This document shows, one piece after another, positions 18,605-28,231 of a stretch of DNA of 64,000 nt; the first letter of the stretch is position 1; each line of letters begins with the position of its first letter. The notes under the pieces are model-generated. The model worked only from the letters and a program-made list of their open reading frames with translations. It was not told where the DNA came from and made no database searches. The translations under genes were made by a program, and so were the position numbers. The DNA is from Saccharomyces paradoxus (Eukaryota > Ascomycota > Saccharomycetes > Saccharomycetales > Saccharomycetaceae), in contig NC_047495.1 in NCBI RefSeq assembly GCF_002079055.1, positions 310,001 through 374,000 of the forward strand. Direction: 5' to 3'.

Positions 18605-19151
18605 TCATAAATACTTATATACGAATGGGAAAGAACTTAAGGATCCGACTTGATCAATATCGAATATTGTGGCTTGATTGATATTAAGAACAGGCACTAT
18701 TTCTCTGGATGAGATGTTGCTTAGGCGAATTTTGAAGTGAGACATTGCTTTAGTACTTGTTACATAGACTAAGTCAGCATCGCCAATGATCATTAAGCAA
18801 TTGGTTGTCTCAGATGTGATCCTACAATTATGAGTCCTTTCAAAATTGGATACACACTCTTGAGAAAACTCAACTAAGTATTTGGTGCGTGGAATCTCTT
18901 ATAGATGCACACACCTTATAATCGCAAACGTTATAAAATCTTGTAATTTTGGCGAAGTGGCATGGGTTGGTTAATATTTTGGGGCTCATGTGCGGTAGCG
19001 CCAAGTCCTGCTTGGTCAGGATAGGAATTACATGATCAGAAGGATGATGTTGATTATGCTCCGAATTGTTTTCAATTAATGCTTTTATCCATGGTTGTAG
19101 AAAAACAGAGTCTGCCGGCTTTGAATGAGACTCGAGAATTACTCTTGGCAT
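18605..19151 (-). CDS. EST3: Telomerase subunit Est3, made by programmed +1 frameshift
   Basis: Two overlapping frames on the minus strand encode the telomerase regulatory subunit Est3. The first starts at ATG 19151 and ends at TGA 18870 (93 codons); the second ends at 18605. At CTTAGTT (18872-18878) a ribosome that slips +1 after Leu92 (CTT) reads GTT as Val93 and continues VEFSQEC..., giving 181 residues, the S. cerevisiae length. Est3 has an OB fold resembling the N-terminal OB domain of TPP1 and is required for telomere maintenance in vivo. The frameshift is an established feature of this host gene, so this is an intact gene and not a pseudogene. It lies between DOT5 and tRNA-Asp, as expected from synteny. 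Confidence 0.95.
18872..18878 (-). other. Programmed +1 ribosomal frameshift heptamer in EST3
   Basis: The heptamer CTT-AGT-T is the same as that known from S. cerevisiae EST3. It resembles the Ty1 site CTT-AGG-C: a slippery CTT in the P site and a slowly decoded codon in the A site. The zero frame stops immediately afterwards (TGA at 18872-18870). Confidence 0.93.
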
Positions 19152-19293
19152 TGTTAACTTAGTATCCGGACTCTTACCGGGATCAACAGCTTATATTACA
19201 TTGTTTGTGTTCAACTTTTGCTGTTTACTTTCATATCTACTTGTTACCACTTCCATCAGCTGCTGTTAGTCACGACAGAATAGCAAAAAAAAT

Positions 19294-19365
19294 CTCCGCG
19301 ACGGGGAATTGAACCCCGATCTGGCACGCGACAAGCGCCCATTCTGACCATTAAACTATCACGGA
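19294..19365 (-). tRNA. tD(GUC): tRNA-Asp (GUC), second copy
   Basis: Identical over all 72 nt to the gene at 7405-7476: same acceptor stem UCCGUGA, anticodon GUC and T-arm. The A run just before it (19285-19292) provides the minus-strand terminator. A delta LTR with a target duplication begins 99 bp upstream of the gene's 5' end, a typical Pol III-targeted insertion. Confidence 0.97.
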
Positions 19366-19463
19366 ATGTAAGATACAGTTTTCTTGTTCTTTGTGTCCTA
19401 GTAATGCCGGGTGTTTTGAAAACCACGTTGATATATTTGTAACTCAGCTACGAATGAGGTATC

Positions 19464-19781
19464 TGAGAATTATGTGAATAATTAGATAATTGTTGGGATT
19501 CCATTGTTACTAAAGGCTATAATATTAGGTATATAGAATATACTAGAAGTTCTCCTCGAGGATATAGGAATCCACAAAAGGGAATCGATAGTTCTACATA
19601 GTGTTATAACTTTATCTTCTTTCCTTTTATATGTTGTCATTCATTATCCTATTACATTATCAATCCTTGCATTTCAGCTTCCATTAGATTGGATGACTGT
19701 TTCTCAATCTTTATGCCATCCTCTTGCACCGCATATTATAATATACTATTAAATAGATGATATTAGAATTTCATTCCAACA
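19464..19781 (-). mobile_element. Solo LTR (delta), Ty1/Ty2 family, with target duplication
   Basis: A 318-bp delta LTR on the minus strand has intact ends (TGTTGG...TCTCA) and is flanked by a perfect 5-bp target duplication GTATC (19459-19463 and 19782-19786). It is about 95% identical by eye to the LTR at 7632-7947, so both belong to one subfamily. No internal Ty sequence remains: the element was lost by LTR-LTR recombination, leaving a solo fossil. The preserved duplication and ends suggest moderate age. Confidence 0.96.
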
Positions 19782-19909
19782 GTATCTCATCTTGAAATAC
19801 AGTATTTGTTCCCGACGAAAATACACGAATCCAATTGCAAAAAGTATTCAGGTCAGTGTGATTCTCATGTCGTTTTCCTGTAGAAAAGCTACTTATCGAC
19901 CGTTAAATG

Positions 19910-20031
19910 TGAGAATTTGGAGAATAATTAGATAATCGTTGGGATTCCATTGTTACTAAAGGCTATATACAATATTAGGTATACAGAATATACTAGAAGT
20001 TCTCCTCGAGGATATAGATTTCATTCCAACA
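19910..20031 (-). mobile_element. Short-form Ty1/Ty2-family LTR with target duplication
   Basis: A 122-bp element on the minus strand has both LTR termini and is flanked by a perfect 5-bp duplication AAATG (19905-19909 and 20032-20036). It keeps the 3' third of a delta and very little of the rest, so it is a broken LTR with about one large internal loss. The intact duplication shows that it inserted as its own element and is not a piece of the neighbouring LTR 128 bp away. Confidence 0.88.
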
Positions 20032-20036
20032 AAATG

Positions 20037-22834
20037 ATGTCAGGTCCAAGGAATTTTTGCTGTCTTTTACGCTTTCTTGTGGAAACATTAGGCTGTGGTA
20101 TTATCGAAGACTAACGCAGACTATCTTACACTATGTAAGAAGAGTATAAAATGAGCATATTCAATCAGTTCACTTTAACAGTGTTCTCGGTAACTAATTT
20201 CTCTACGGTTCTTCTTTTCGTATTTCTGTCGCTCCCGCAGCAGTTGTAGCTATACTTTATACAGTGATAATACTGAAATGAACAGATAAGTAACTATATT
20301 GTATGTATTTTATAACCCACTTCTTTTCTTGGCATTCCTGGTTCCAACACTTTTTAGCCACTTAGGGTTTCTCAAATACCTAAATATTAATGAATGTGTT
20401 ACGAATGTTAATAATTAGATTTTGGAATGGCTCTCGTACGTGATCTTTTCCTTGAAAGAAGTCTTCGAAAACTTGAGCGGCTACTATTGGCAAAAAAGCA
20501 TCGAACATCTTCAAAGGTGCTTGGGTTCATAATCCATGATAGATGAAGACTTAGTAATTTATACGTTGGAGTGATATATTACTTTCTAGTCTAGACTATT
20601 GTAAGGGACATCCGTTATTCTCATATTTGCCTAATCACTGCTTGTTTCATTCCTTTCACCAAGGATGCCTCCCCAAATGCTAACGGAAAACGAAGTACCA
20701 AAGAGGAACATTGACAAGAGAAAGCTTAAAAGCTCTTTCCATTCATAGAAATCTCTGGATCTCGGTACAGGAATTTACACGTTTAATTTACTTCTTTGCC
20801 TTACATAACAAAATAATTTCCTGGGATAGTCAACTATATCTGACACGCGAGCCATCATCCATTCAAGATGGCAATGACGTGCTCTATATTAGATTATTCT
20901 CATCATCAGCACGTTGAGAGACTGATGGTAACGACCTTAATCCATGTGGGCAGCTTGGAAACCAGTAGAAAATTTTACAATGATATTTTATATTTTTTTT
21001 TGAGAAAAATGGAAATATTATACGTATTCCGGGGACAAGAACACGCTGGTCATAAGTATGATATGATGAAGATTATTATTCGTGTTGCTAGAATCTGCGG
21101 TTATTGAAACATGACGTAATAATCAGATCAGAAAAATGAAGTTCAGAGATTATCAAATTTAGGGGAAACTAAAGCGCCAGGGATTGAAAAGGTAGTGAGA
21201 TGGAAAACGTAGTGAGATGAAACGATAACCTACGGACCGAGGATAGACGTATTCAATATACTATTTAAAAGTTGTTTTTGATTCCTTCTTGTGACGTTCC
21301 GATAGGAGGACTCCTAGTATATTTTTTATAGCTAGCAGTACCACTTTTATGAGAAATGGAAACCCCAACAACTATACTAAACGCTCTTTTGGTTTCAAAT
21401 GTTGCAAAAACTTAGTTACATTCTTTAGTAAGAAGAAGAAGCGGAGACTACCAAAAAAGTACTCATTTGGGATACCAATAAAATCCGATTTAAGATCGAA
21501 TCGCATCTTTGAAGAAACTCAGGACATCCTAGTGACCTCGATAAAAGCAAAGAGGTAAGCAACGGAATAACTTAACCCTTAAAATAATTCTACACTTCGC
21601 ATAAATCTATTAAAGGAACGACCCACACCCTTAAAAGGGTTTTGTTAAGATTTCACTAAATACCCGGACAACCTCGTAGATCATTGTTTTACTCTCCCTT
21701 TAGCATGTTCTATGCCATCATAAGCTTTTTTTTGTTCACTGCAGTTCTGCCTTGAAAATGCTACATCTAAGGCGCTGATGCCAACGCCTAGACTAAATTA
21801 TCACATAACATCAAACGCCCAACAAAATATCATAAATAGCTCAACAATATAACGCCAAAAGTTTACCGGAACGAACCATCAATGTTTACAGGCAAGTCCC
21901 CATCAAAAAGATATGTAAACTAAATAAATAAGACAAGAAATATTTTGTATCTGGCATTTCCTTAACGGTTTGATGATCCCTCCGTTACAGATAACGAAAT
22001 CAGAACGAAAACAAAAATAATAACATTAATGAATCTCGACCAACATTTAGCAAGCGAAGCAACCATCTATTAGATTTTGTTTGTCAGTTCCCCCTTGGGA
22101 AACTGAAAAATGCTATGACCACTTTTATCACCATGACGAACCTTTTGTCAAAATGAAGCTACGAAAGAATTCTCTATTGGACCACTTTTCCTTTTCCTTG
22201 TCGCTAAAAGTCCTAGCACACTGCACCCAAATGATTATTGTGACCTCTGAGTGTCAGAAACTTACGAAGTAAAATTCATAATTGTGCCTTTCGTCAAGAA
22301 TCGGAAAGCATAAAAAGAGGCTACGGTCTTTTTCAAGGCGAAATTTTGGAGATTTCAGACGCATGATACCAACAGTTTTTGGTAACATACTTTTTCAGGT
22401 AAAAGCTTTCTACGGCCACTGAAAGTAATGCAGAAGGTCAAGGCTAGAGGCGAAATGGCCGACTTAAACTAACCAGCACAACATTAATTACAGAACCGAC
22501 AATCGAAAATCATAAAAAAAAAGAACACCAAATGAACTTTCTGTTATCTTAAAGCTTTAAAGTTAAAAGTGGCAGAAGCCTTGGCTATTTCGCTTCTCTC
22601 TTAGATTCTCGTACGACAGCATCGAGCGAAGAGTTGCAAACTATAGAATTCAATTCTCTAAACGATCTTTCCCGCTCTCCAATCGAAATAGACTTAACCC
22701 GCAACACAATTGACATTCTTCCTCTTTTTTTTTTTTTTTTTGCTATTTGGTTTCTGCATGCATAAAAGCGAGACTAGCGCATTAACACTTTATCACTTTC
22801 CCTCCTTTCCTAAAGATGACATGAGCATACATCA
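20037..22834. other. Gene-poor region between the LTRs and FAA3
   Basis: About 2.8 kb with no convincing gene. Open frames here (for example 20711-20917, 20868-21107, 21349-21558, 22081-22272) are short, overlap one another or start inside LTR-like sequence, and I recognise none. One eroded LTR piece is listed separately at 21280-21377. The last 300 bp are the FAA3 promoter, with a 17-T tract at 22725-22741. The region lies in tRNA/LTR-rich surroundings and may be built largely from older, unrecognisable Ty debris. Confidence 0.5.
21280..21377 (+). mobile_element. Eroded Ty1/Ty2-like LTR fragment
   Basis: About 98 bp line up with the 3' third of a delta LTR: a GATTCC block, a GAGGACTCCTAGTATATT block matching GAGAACTTCTAGTATATT, and AAATGGAAACCCCAACA matching AATGGAATCCCAACA. 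Identity is clearly lower than for the other LTRs in this window, so it is either much older or from a related family. It is a broken fragment without clear ends or target duplication. Confidence 0.65.
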
Positions 22835-24919
22835 ATGTCCGAACAACACTCCGTCCCAGTCGGTAAAGCTGCTAATGAGCATGAGACTGCCCCTAGAAGA
22901 AATGTCAGAGTCAAGAAGCGGCCCTTAATTAGACCATTGAATTCGTCAGCATCTACGCTGTATGAATTTGCCCTAGAATGTTTTAACAAGGGCGGGAAAC
23001 GAGATGGTATGGCTTGGAGAGACCTCGTTGATATTCATGAGACAAAGAAAACTATTGTGAGAAAGGTTGACGGCAAGGATAAGTCTATAGAAAAGACATG
23101 GCTGTACTATGAAATGACACCATATAAGATGATGACCTACCAAGAGCTGACCTGGGTGATGCACGACATGGGTCGTGGGCTGGCAAAAATAGGTATCAAG
23201 CCCAATGGAGAACACAAGTTCCACATCTTCGCATCTACTTCTCATAAATGGATGAAGGTTTTCCTTGGTTGCATATCCCAGGGTATCCCCGTAGTAACTG
23301 CATATGATACTTTGGGTGAGAGTGGTTTGATTCATTCCATGGTCGAAACCGAGTCTGCTGCTATTTTCACAGACAATCTGTTACTGGCCAAAATGATAGT
23401 GCCCTTGCAATCTGCCAGGGATATCAAATTTCTAATCCATAACGAACCTATCGATCCCAGTGACAAGAGACAAAACGGTAAGCTTTATAAGGCTGCCAAG
23501 GAGGCCATTAATAAGATCAGAGAAGTTAGGCCAGATATAAAAATTTACTGTTTCGAAGAAATCATCAAGATAGGTAAAAAAAGTAAAGACGAGGTCAAAC
23601 TTCATCCGCCTAAGCCAGAAGATTTGGCTTGTATCATGTACACCTCAGGCTCGATTAGTGCACCAAAGGGTGTGGTGTTGACTCATTATAACATTGTCTC
23701 CGGTATCGCTGGTGTGGGTCACAACGTTTTTGGATGGATTGGTTCTACGGACCGTGTTTTGTCATTCCTGCCACTGGCTCACATTTTTGAGCTGGTCTTT
23801 GAATTCGAGGCCTTTTACTGGAACGGTATTCTTGGGTACGGTAGTGTCAAGACTTTGACTAATACTTCGACTCGTAATTGCAAGGGTGACCTGGCCGAGT
23901 TTAAACCTACTATAATGATCGGTGTGGCTGCCGTTTGGGAAACTGTGCGGAAAGCTATTCTAGAAAAGATCAGCGATTTGACTCCCGTGCTTCAGAAGAT
24001 TTTTTGGTCTGCTTATAGTATGAAAGAAAAGAATGTACCATGTACTGGATTTTTAAGTCGTATGGTCTTCAAAAAAGTCAGACAAGCCACCGGTGGCCAT
24101 CTTAAGTTTATCATGAATGGTGGATCTGCGATCAGTATAGACGCTCAAAAATTCTTTTCCATCGTCCTGTGTCCCATGATTATCGGTTATGGTTTAACTG
24201 AAACAGTTGCAAATGCGTGCGTCTTGGAACCTGATCATTTCGAATATGGTATCGTCGGTGATCTCGTTGGGTCGGTCACTGCCAAATTAGTGGATGTGAA
24301 GGATTTAGGTTATTTTGCAAAAAACAACCAAGGTGAATTGCTACTAAAGGGTGCACCAGTCTGTTCTGAATACTATAAGAATCCAATAGAAACTGCGGTC
24401 TCTTTTACTTATGATGGCTGGTTTCGTACTGGTGATATTGTTGAATGGACTCCCAAGGGACAACTTAAAATTATTGATAGAAGAAAGAATTTGGTCAAAA
24501 CCCTAAATGGTGAATATATTGCATTGGAAAAGTTAGAGTCAGTTTACAGGTCAAACTCCTATGTAAAAAATATCTGTGTTTATGCCGATGAAAGTAGAGT
24601 TAAACCAGTTGGTATTGTGGTACCCAACTTAGGACCTTTATCTAAATTTGCCGTCAAATTACGTATTATGAAAAAAGGTGAAGACATCGAAAATCATATT
24701 CATGAAAAGGCCTTACGAAATGCTGTTTTCAAAGAGATGATTACAACAGCCAAATCTCAAGGTTTGATTGGTATTGAACTACTATGTGGTATCGTTTTCT
24801 TTGATGAAGAATGGACACCTGAAAATGGCTTTGTCACGTCTGCCCAAAAATTGAAGAGAAGGGAAATTTTAGCCGCTGTCAGACCGGACGTCGAAAAGGT
24901 TTACAAAGAAAACACTTAG
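22835..24919 (+). CDS. FAA3: Long-chain fatty acyl-CoA synthetase Faa3
   Basis: The 694-residue enzyme (694 in S. cerevisiae) activates long-chain fatty acids: fatty acid + ATP + CoA gives acyl-CoA + AMP + PPi. It is one of the Faa1-4 group and prefers very-long-chain substrates. The ANL adenylating fold shows the AMP-binding P-loop YTSGSISAPKG (about 269-279) and the acyl-CoA synthetase signature beginning GWFRTGDIVEW (about 528), followed by DRRKNLVKTLNGEYIALEKLE with the hinge and catalytic Lys region. There is no signal peptide. A basic N terminus (RVKKRPLIRPLN) precedes the first domain. ATG 22835 gives the S. cerevisiae start MSEQHSVPVGK. Confidence 0.96.
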   Translation: MSEQHSVPVGKAANEHETAPRRNVRVKKRPLIRPLNSSASTLYEFALECFNKGGKRDGMAWRDLVDIHETKKTIVRKVDGKDKSIEKTWLYYEMTPYKMMTYQELTWVMHDMGRGLAKIGIKPNGEHKFHIFASTSHKWMKVFLGCISQGIPVVTAYDTLGESGLIHSMVETESAAIFTDNLLLAKMIVPLQSARDIKFLIHNEPIDPSDKRQNGKLYKAAKEAINKIREVRPDIKIYCFEEIIKIGKKSKDEVKLHPPKPEDLACIMYTSGSISAPKGVVLTHYNIVSGIAGVGHNVFGWIGSTDRVLSFLPLAHIFELVFEFEAFYWNGILGYGSVKTLTNTSTRNCKGDLAEFKPTIMIGVAAVWETVRKAILEKISDLTPVLQKIFWSAYSMKEKNVPCTGFLSRMVFKKVRQATGGHLKFIMNGGSAISIDAQKFFSIVLCPMIIGYGLTETVANACVLEPDHFEYGIVGDLVGSVTAKLVDVKDLGYFAKNNQGELLLKGAPVCSEYYKNPIETAVSFTYDGWFRTGDIVEWTPKGQLKIIDRRKNLVKTLNGEYIALEKLESVYRSNSYVKNICVYADESRVKPVGIVVPNLGPLSKFAVKLRIMKKGEDIENHIHEKALRNAVFKEMITTAKSQGLIGIELLCGIVFFDEEWTPENGFVTSAQKLKRREILAAVRPDVEKVYKENT

Positions 24920-26708
24920 AGGGGGCTTGTTGTTTTCTTTTTCCCATTTATGCATGGTATTTCATATTTCTACAGAGCACCGATTAATGAATACCAAAAG
25001 TTACATGCACGATAAATGGTCTTCTCTTACAGATGCGGTAAATCAATTATTGATAAACTACATTTTACGTACAAACATGTTTCATTTCAGTAAGACAAAT
25101 TACGATTGTATAATTAAAAAATATAGATTTTTTGCAATATGGAATTGCGTTCTCTTATTGGGTGCCACATGAGCTTTACTTGGAGATATTCATATCTGAT
25201 GACTCCAAAAGCCATTATCTTTCTCATTTTAGGCTCTATCTCGGAGTTATGATACAAATGAGATAAAAAGTTATAATTATGTTCAGAAAACTCCAACGAC
25301 AAGCACTATGTAGGGACAGATAAAAGCAGGGAGTTAAACCGTCTAATATGTTAAAGAGGTTAGTCTGGAAATCATCTGAGTGAGCTAGGAAAGAGCAATA
25401 AGAAACTTTTTTTAAAAGAATTGGAAAGATAATGGCATCCTTTTCTTGGGGAATGAGCAACCTTCTCAAGACATCATTTTAAACAGTAGGACACAAAAGT
25501 TCTAAGACAAGCTGACTCTATGTAGTCGCTTTTTTGGAAAAATATTTTTAAAGACGTTTATTGTTTGTTACCGTCAGAGGTCTTACTCTCATACACTTGG
25601 TTATTGACATCATCAGGACTCTGGCAGGATTAGACAAGAATGATGCAGATATAGGTGGGTGTTCTTTGGGAGTTTAAACTGTGGGACCGTCCTTAGTAAA
25701 CCTAAGAATTAAGTAAAAGGAGAATTTGATTTATTTCCTACCTACGATTTTTCTTTGGGTTAGTATAGATGTGTTGATTGCAAAACTCCTGGTACGCTGC
25801 TTTACTTCTATGCTGATTTTTATTATGACAGTATTAAGGCGGTAAATTCTCGTTCCCATAAGTGTGCCAAGTAAATTAGTAGTCAACTGATTCTTAACGA
25901 CCGTACCGAAAGTGGACTTAAGTAGTATGATTATTGTAAAAGTGATTGCTCCTGATAAATTCCGACTCCTCCTTATTCTCTTCCCTTGTTTCTCTGAAAG
26001 GAGTACATAGCTTTCAACAGCATTCTTAATATGTGGTTTTTGTTTGTTTGTGCAAGCTATGTTGATTGCGTCAGGTTTCTTGGAAATCTGGCGAGCGCAA
26101 TTCAAGCCAAAGAGAATTAGCACAATGGACAAACAGTGTACCTCAGATAATAGTGAATAGTTTTGATATGTGTAAAACAACGATATAAAGAAATGAATGA
26201 TATCATTGCTGTGAAAGTAAAGATGAGATATGTACGCGTTCTTAAAGTTAGGAGTCCAGCGTTTGACTAAATGATCAATTGTTCTTCCTGTGCAATGAAA
26301 TAAGAATAAATACAATGTTTATGGTTTTCTTCAGCTTTTTTGATAGCTAAACGTTAAAATCAAGAAACAAAATACGGCTTGACGCCGGCAAAAGCTGCTA
26401 CTAAATACCAGAGGGCTAGTCCCTAAAAAACTTTACCAATACTTACTAATCTAATTTACTCAATCAAGGATTTGGTGGTGGAACTATCTGACAGCTATCA
26501 AATGCCATCATTCTGCAAGTTCTCATTTAGTTTTTTTTTTTCATTGTCGCCATCTCGGCAGAAAAAATAAAACAAACTAATGGCATCGCATCGACCTAAT
26601 TAAACACTACTGGCAGCTGGTATAGAAGGGAAGGGTCAAACAATCTCAAAGCAAAGGGCAACATTGAGCTCAGATACTAAAACCGACTAGATTGACTGCT
26701 AAATCAGG
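24920..26708. other. Unexplained FAA3-URM1 intergenic region
   Basis: About 1.8 kb with no recognised gene, longer than I recall for S. cerevisiae (near 1.1 kb). The minus strand keeps a 194-codon open frame (25731-26315), but it begins with TTG after a stop and has only one Met, near its end. I see no LTR end, tRNA or intron signal. The last ~200 bp hold the URM1 promoter, with a T tract at 26531-26540. Possible explanations are a decayed gene, old transposon debris or chance. Confidence 0.5.
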
Positions 26709-27008
26709 ATGGTAAACGTGAAAGTGGAGTTTCTAGGCGGACTGGATGCTATTTTCGGAAAGCAAAGAGTACATAAAATTACCATGGATAAAGAAGATCC
26801 TGTCACAGTGGGCGATTTGATTGATCACATTGTATCTACCATGATTAATAACCCTAATGACGTTAGTATCTTCATCGAAGATGATTCTATAAGACCCGGT
26901 ATCATCACATTAATCAACGACACTGATTGGGAACTTGAAGGCGAAAAAGACTATATATTGGAAGACGGTGACATCATCTCTTTTACTTCAACGTTGCACG
27001 GTGGCTAA
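26709..27008 (+). CDS. URM1: Ubiquitin-related modifier and sulfur carrier Urm1
   Basis: The 99-residue beta-grasp protein (99 in S. cerevisiae) serves as sulfur carrier for 2-thiolation of wobble U34 in tRNA-Lys, tRNA-Glu and tRNA-Gln. It is also conjugated to proteins such as Ahp1. It ends in the essential diglycine (STLHGG), which Uba4 adenylates and converts to a thiocarboxylate. The fold resembles prokaryotic MoaD/ThiS. ATG 26709 is the only sensible start. It is convergent with NAS2, 153 bp between stops. Confidence 0.97.
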   Translation: MVNVKVEFLGGLDAIFGKQRVHKITMDKEDPVTVGDLIDHIVSTMINNPNDVSIFIEDDSIRPGIITLINDTDWELEGEKDYILEDGDIISFTSTLHGG

Positions 27009-27161
27009 GCAATGGAAGCGAATAATTTTTAAGAAGCAACTATAGATATATAAAGTGTTGTAGAGCTTTGAACGAATAACTGGTTAGATAACGTAGGTGA
27101 TATGCAGATAATATAAAAAGTAATACTAATAATTAGATTGATTTTTAGTACACGACGAAGA

Positions 27162-27824
27162 TTACAGCTCTTGTATCCTACACCCCAGAAGACCTCTACC
27201 CTCCCAGTTTCTCGAAGGCGTCAGCGATGTTTTTAGGATTTGCCCTTCCCTCAACAGAAGGACGGGAAGTGGCTTGTCTTCATTCTTTATGACAACCATC
27301 TGAATATTTTGAAGTTTAGAATGGTTTGCAGCATGTACATTACCAATAGAAATCAGTTTATCATCGACCTTCATATCTGCTTTATCTGCAGGGCTACCAG
27401 GTACTACCTCACTAATAAATGCAAATGGGATGGTATACTGAATGGCTTGATCGTCGTTATTCCTGGTTGTGTTTTGATTCGACCTAACATTCATATTATC
27501 AAAGTGCTGATTTAGCAGGACATGCGATCTTTGCAAAAGGTAATTTAAATCATTCTTTAGCATATTGACATTCTTCCTGATCATGGTGACCTGCAATACG
27601 TCGACATCCGAACGAGGATATCCGTCCGGCGTTACCAACGCAGAATCCATTCCGATACCTTGCTCCTCGAGGACGCTGAAGTACGCCTCCAGTTGTGCCT
27701 CGATATCCGTCTTTAACACCATCAATTCCGATAGTTTGAAGCTGTCCATTTGGCTAATTCTTGACGTTAGGCTTGGGTCTATCTTGACATTGGCCAACAA
27801 TTTGCTTAACTCTTTTTCCTCCAT
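27162..27824 (-). CDS. NAS2: Proteasome assembly chaperone Nas2 (p27/PSMD9)
   Basis: The 220-residue protein (220 in S. cerevisiae) chaperones assembly of the 19S base. It binds the C-terminal tail of the ATPase Rpt5 and blocks premature docking on the 20S core. The N-terminal half is helical (about 1-115, leucine-rich with SQMDSFKLSELMVLKTDIEAQL). The C-terminal half is a PDZ domain (about 130-215) with FISEVVPGSPADKADMKVDD, the PGSPA loop being typical of the family. ATG 27824. The gene is divergent from YIA6. Confidence 0.95.
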   Translation of the reverse strand: MEEKELSKLLANVKIDPSLTSRISQMDSFKLSELMVLKTDIEAQLEAYFSVLEEQGIGMDSALVTPDGYPRSDVDVLQVTMIRKNVNMLKNDLNYLLQRSHVLLNQHFDNMNVRSNQNTTRNNDDQAIQYTIPFAFISEVVPGSPADKADMKVDDKLISIGNVHAANHSKLQNIQMVVIKNEDKPLPVLLLREGQILKTSLTPSRNWEGRGLLGCRIQEL

Positions 27825-28231
27825 TACGGTCGGTTCCTATTCTAATCCCTGCTCCGTTTTACTTTGGTAGTAACTTTTCTATCTTTCTCAATGCTGAATA
27901 TTTTTTTTCCTTTATTATCTAATATTCAACCGTTATAAAGTAAGCCTTGTCGAGCATACGCCACGGCGCACGTAAGAAACAGTAATTTTTGAGTACCAGT
28001 GGATAACCAATAGCAAGATCACTACTGCTAGAGATCACAGATCCTGACCTTTAGGTAAGCCACTCCCAAGAACCCTTCCAATTACTTGTTTGTAATGTGG
28101 TCCAATAGCACCAATTTTTAGGGGTTACCCACCGGTCTAATCCTTAATCGAATTCTAAAAAGAGTCTCCACTGCAGGCTGCAAGTCGCAATGTTAATGTT
28201 ATCAACACCGAAGGCAGCGGTTTTTAGCACT
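27825..28231. promoter_or_regulatory. Divergent NAS2/YIA6 intergenic region
   Basis: 407 bp holding both promoters. There is no proteasome-type GGTGGCAAA element near NAS2. Two ATGs (28190 and 28196) are in frame with YIA6 and could extend it. Confidence 0.5.

Noticed and set aside
20338-20349. CTGGTTCCAACA as the end of a Ty4-type (tau) LTR on the minus strand
   Set aside because: It is only a 12-bp resemblance. I found no matching opposite end or 5-bp duplication within about 400 bp.
20986-20996. Replication origin from a perfect ACS match
   Set aside because: An 11-bp degenerate A/T-rich motif is expected by chance in intergenic yeast DNA. No B-element evidence was seen, so no feature is claimed.
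25731-26315. 194-codon open frame on the minus strand as a gene
   Set aside because: It has no usable ATG (opens with TTG right after a stop; the only later Met is near the end) and no family resemblance I can defend. Kept only as a finding about the gap.
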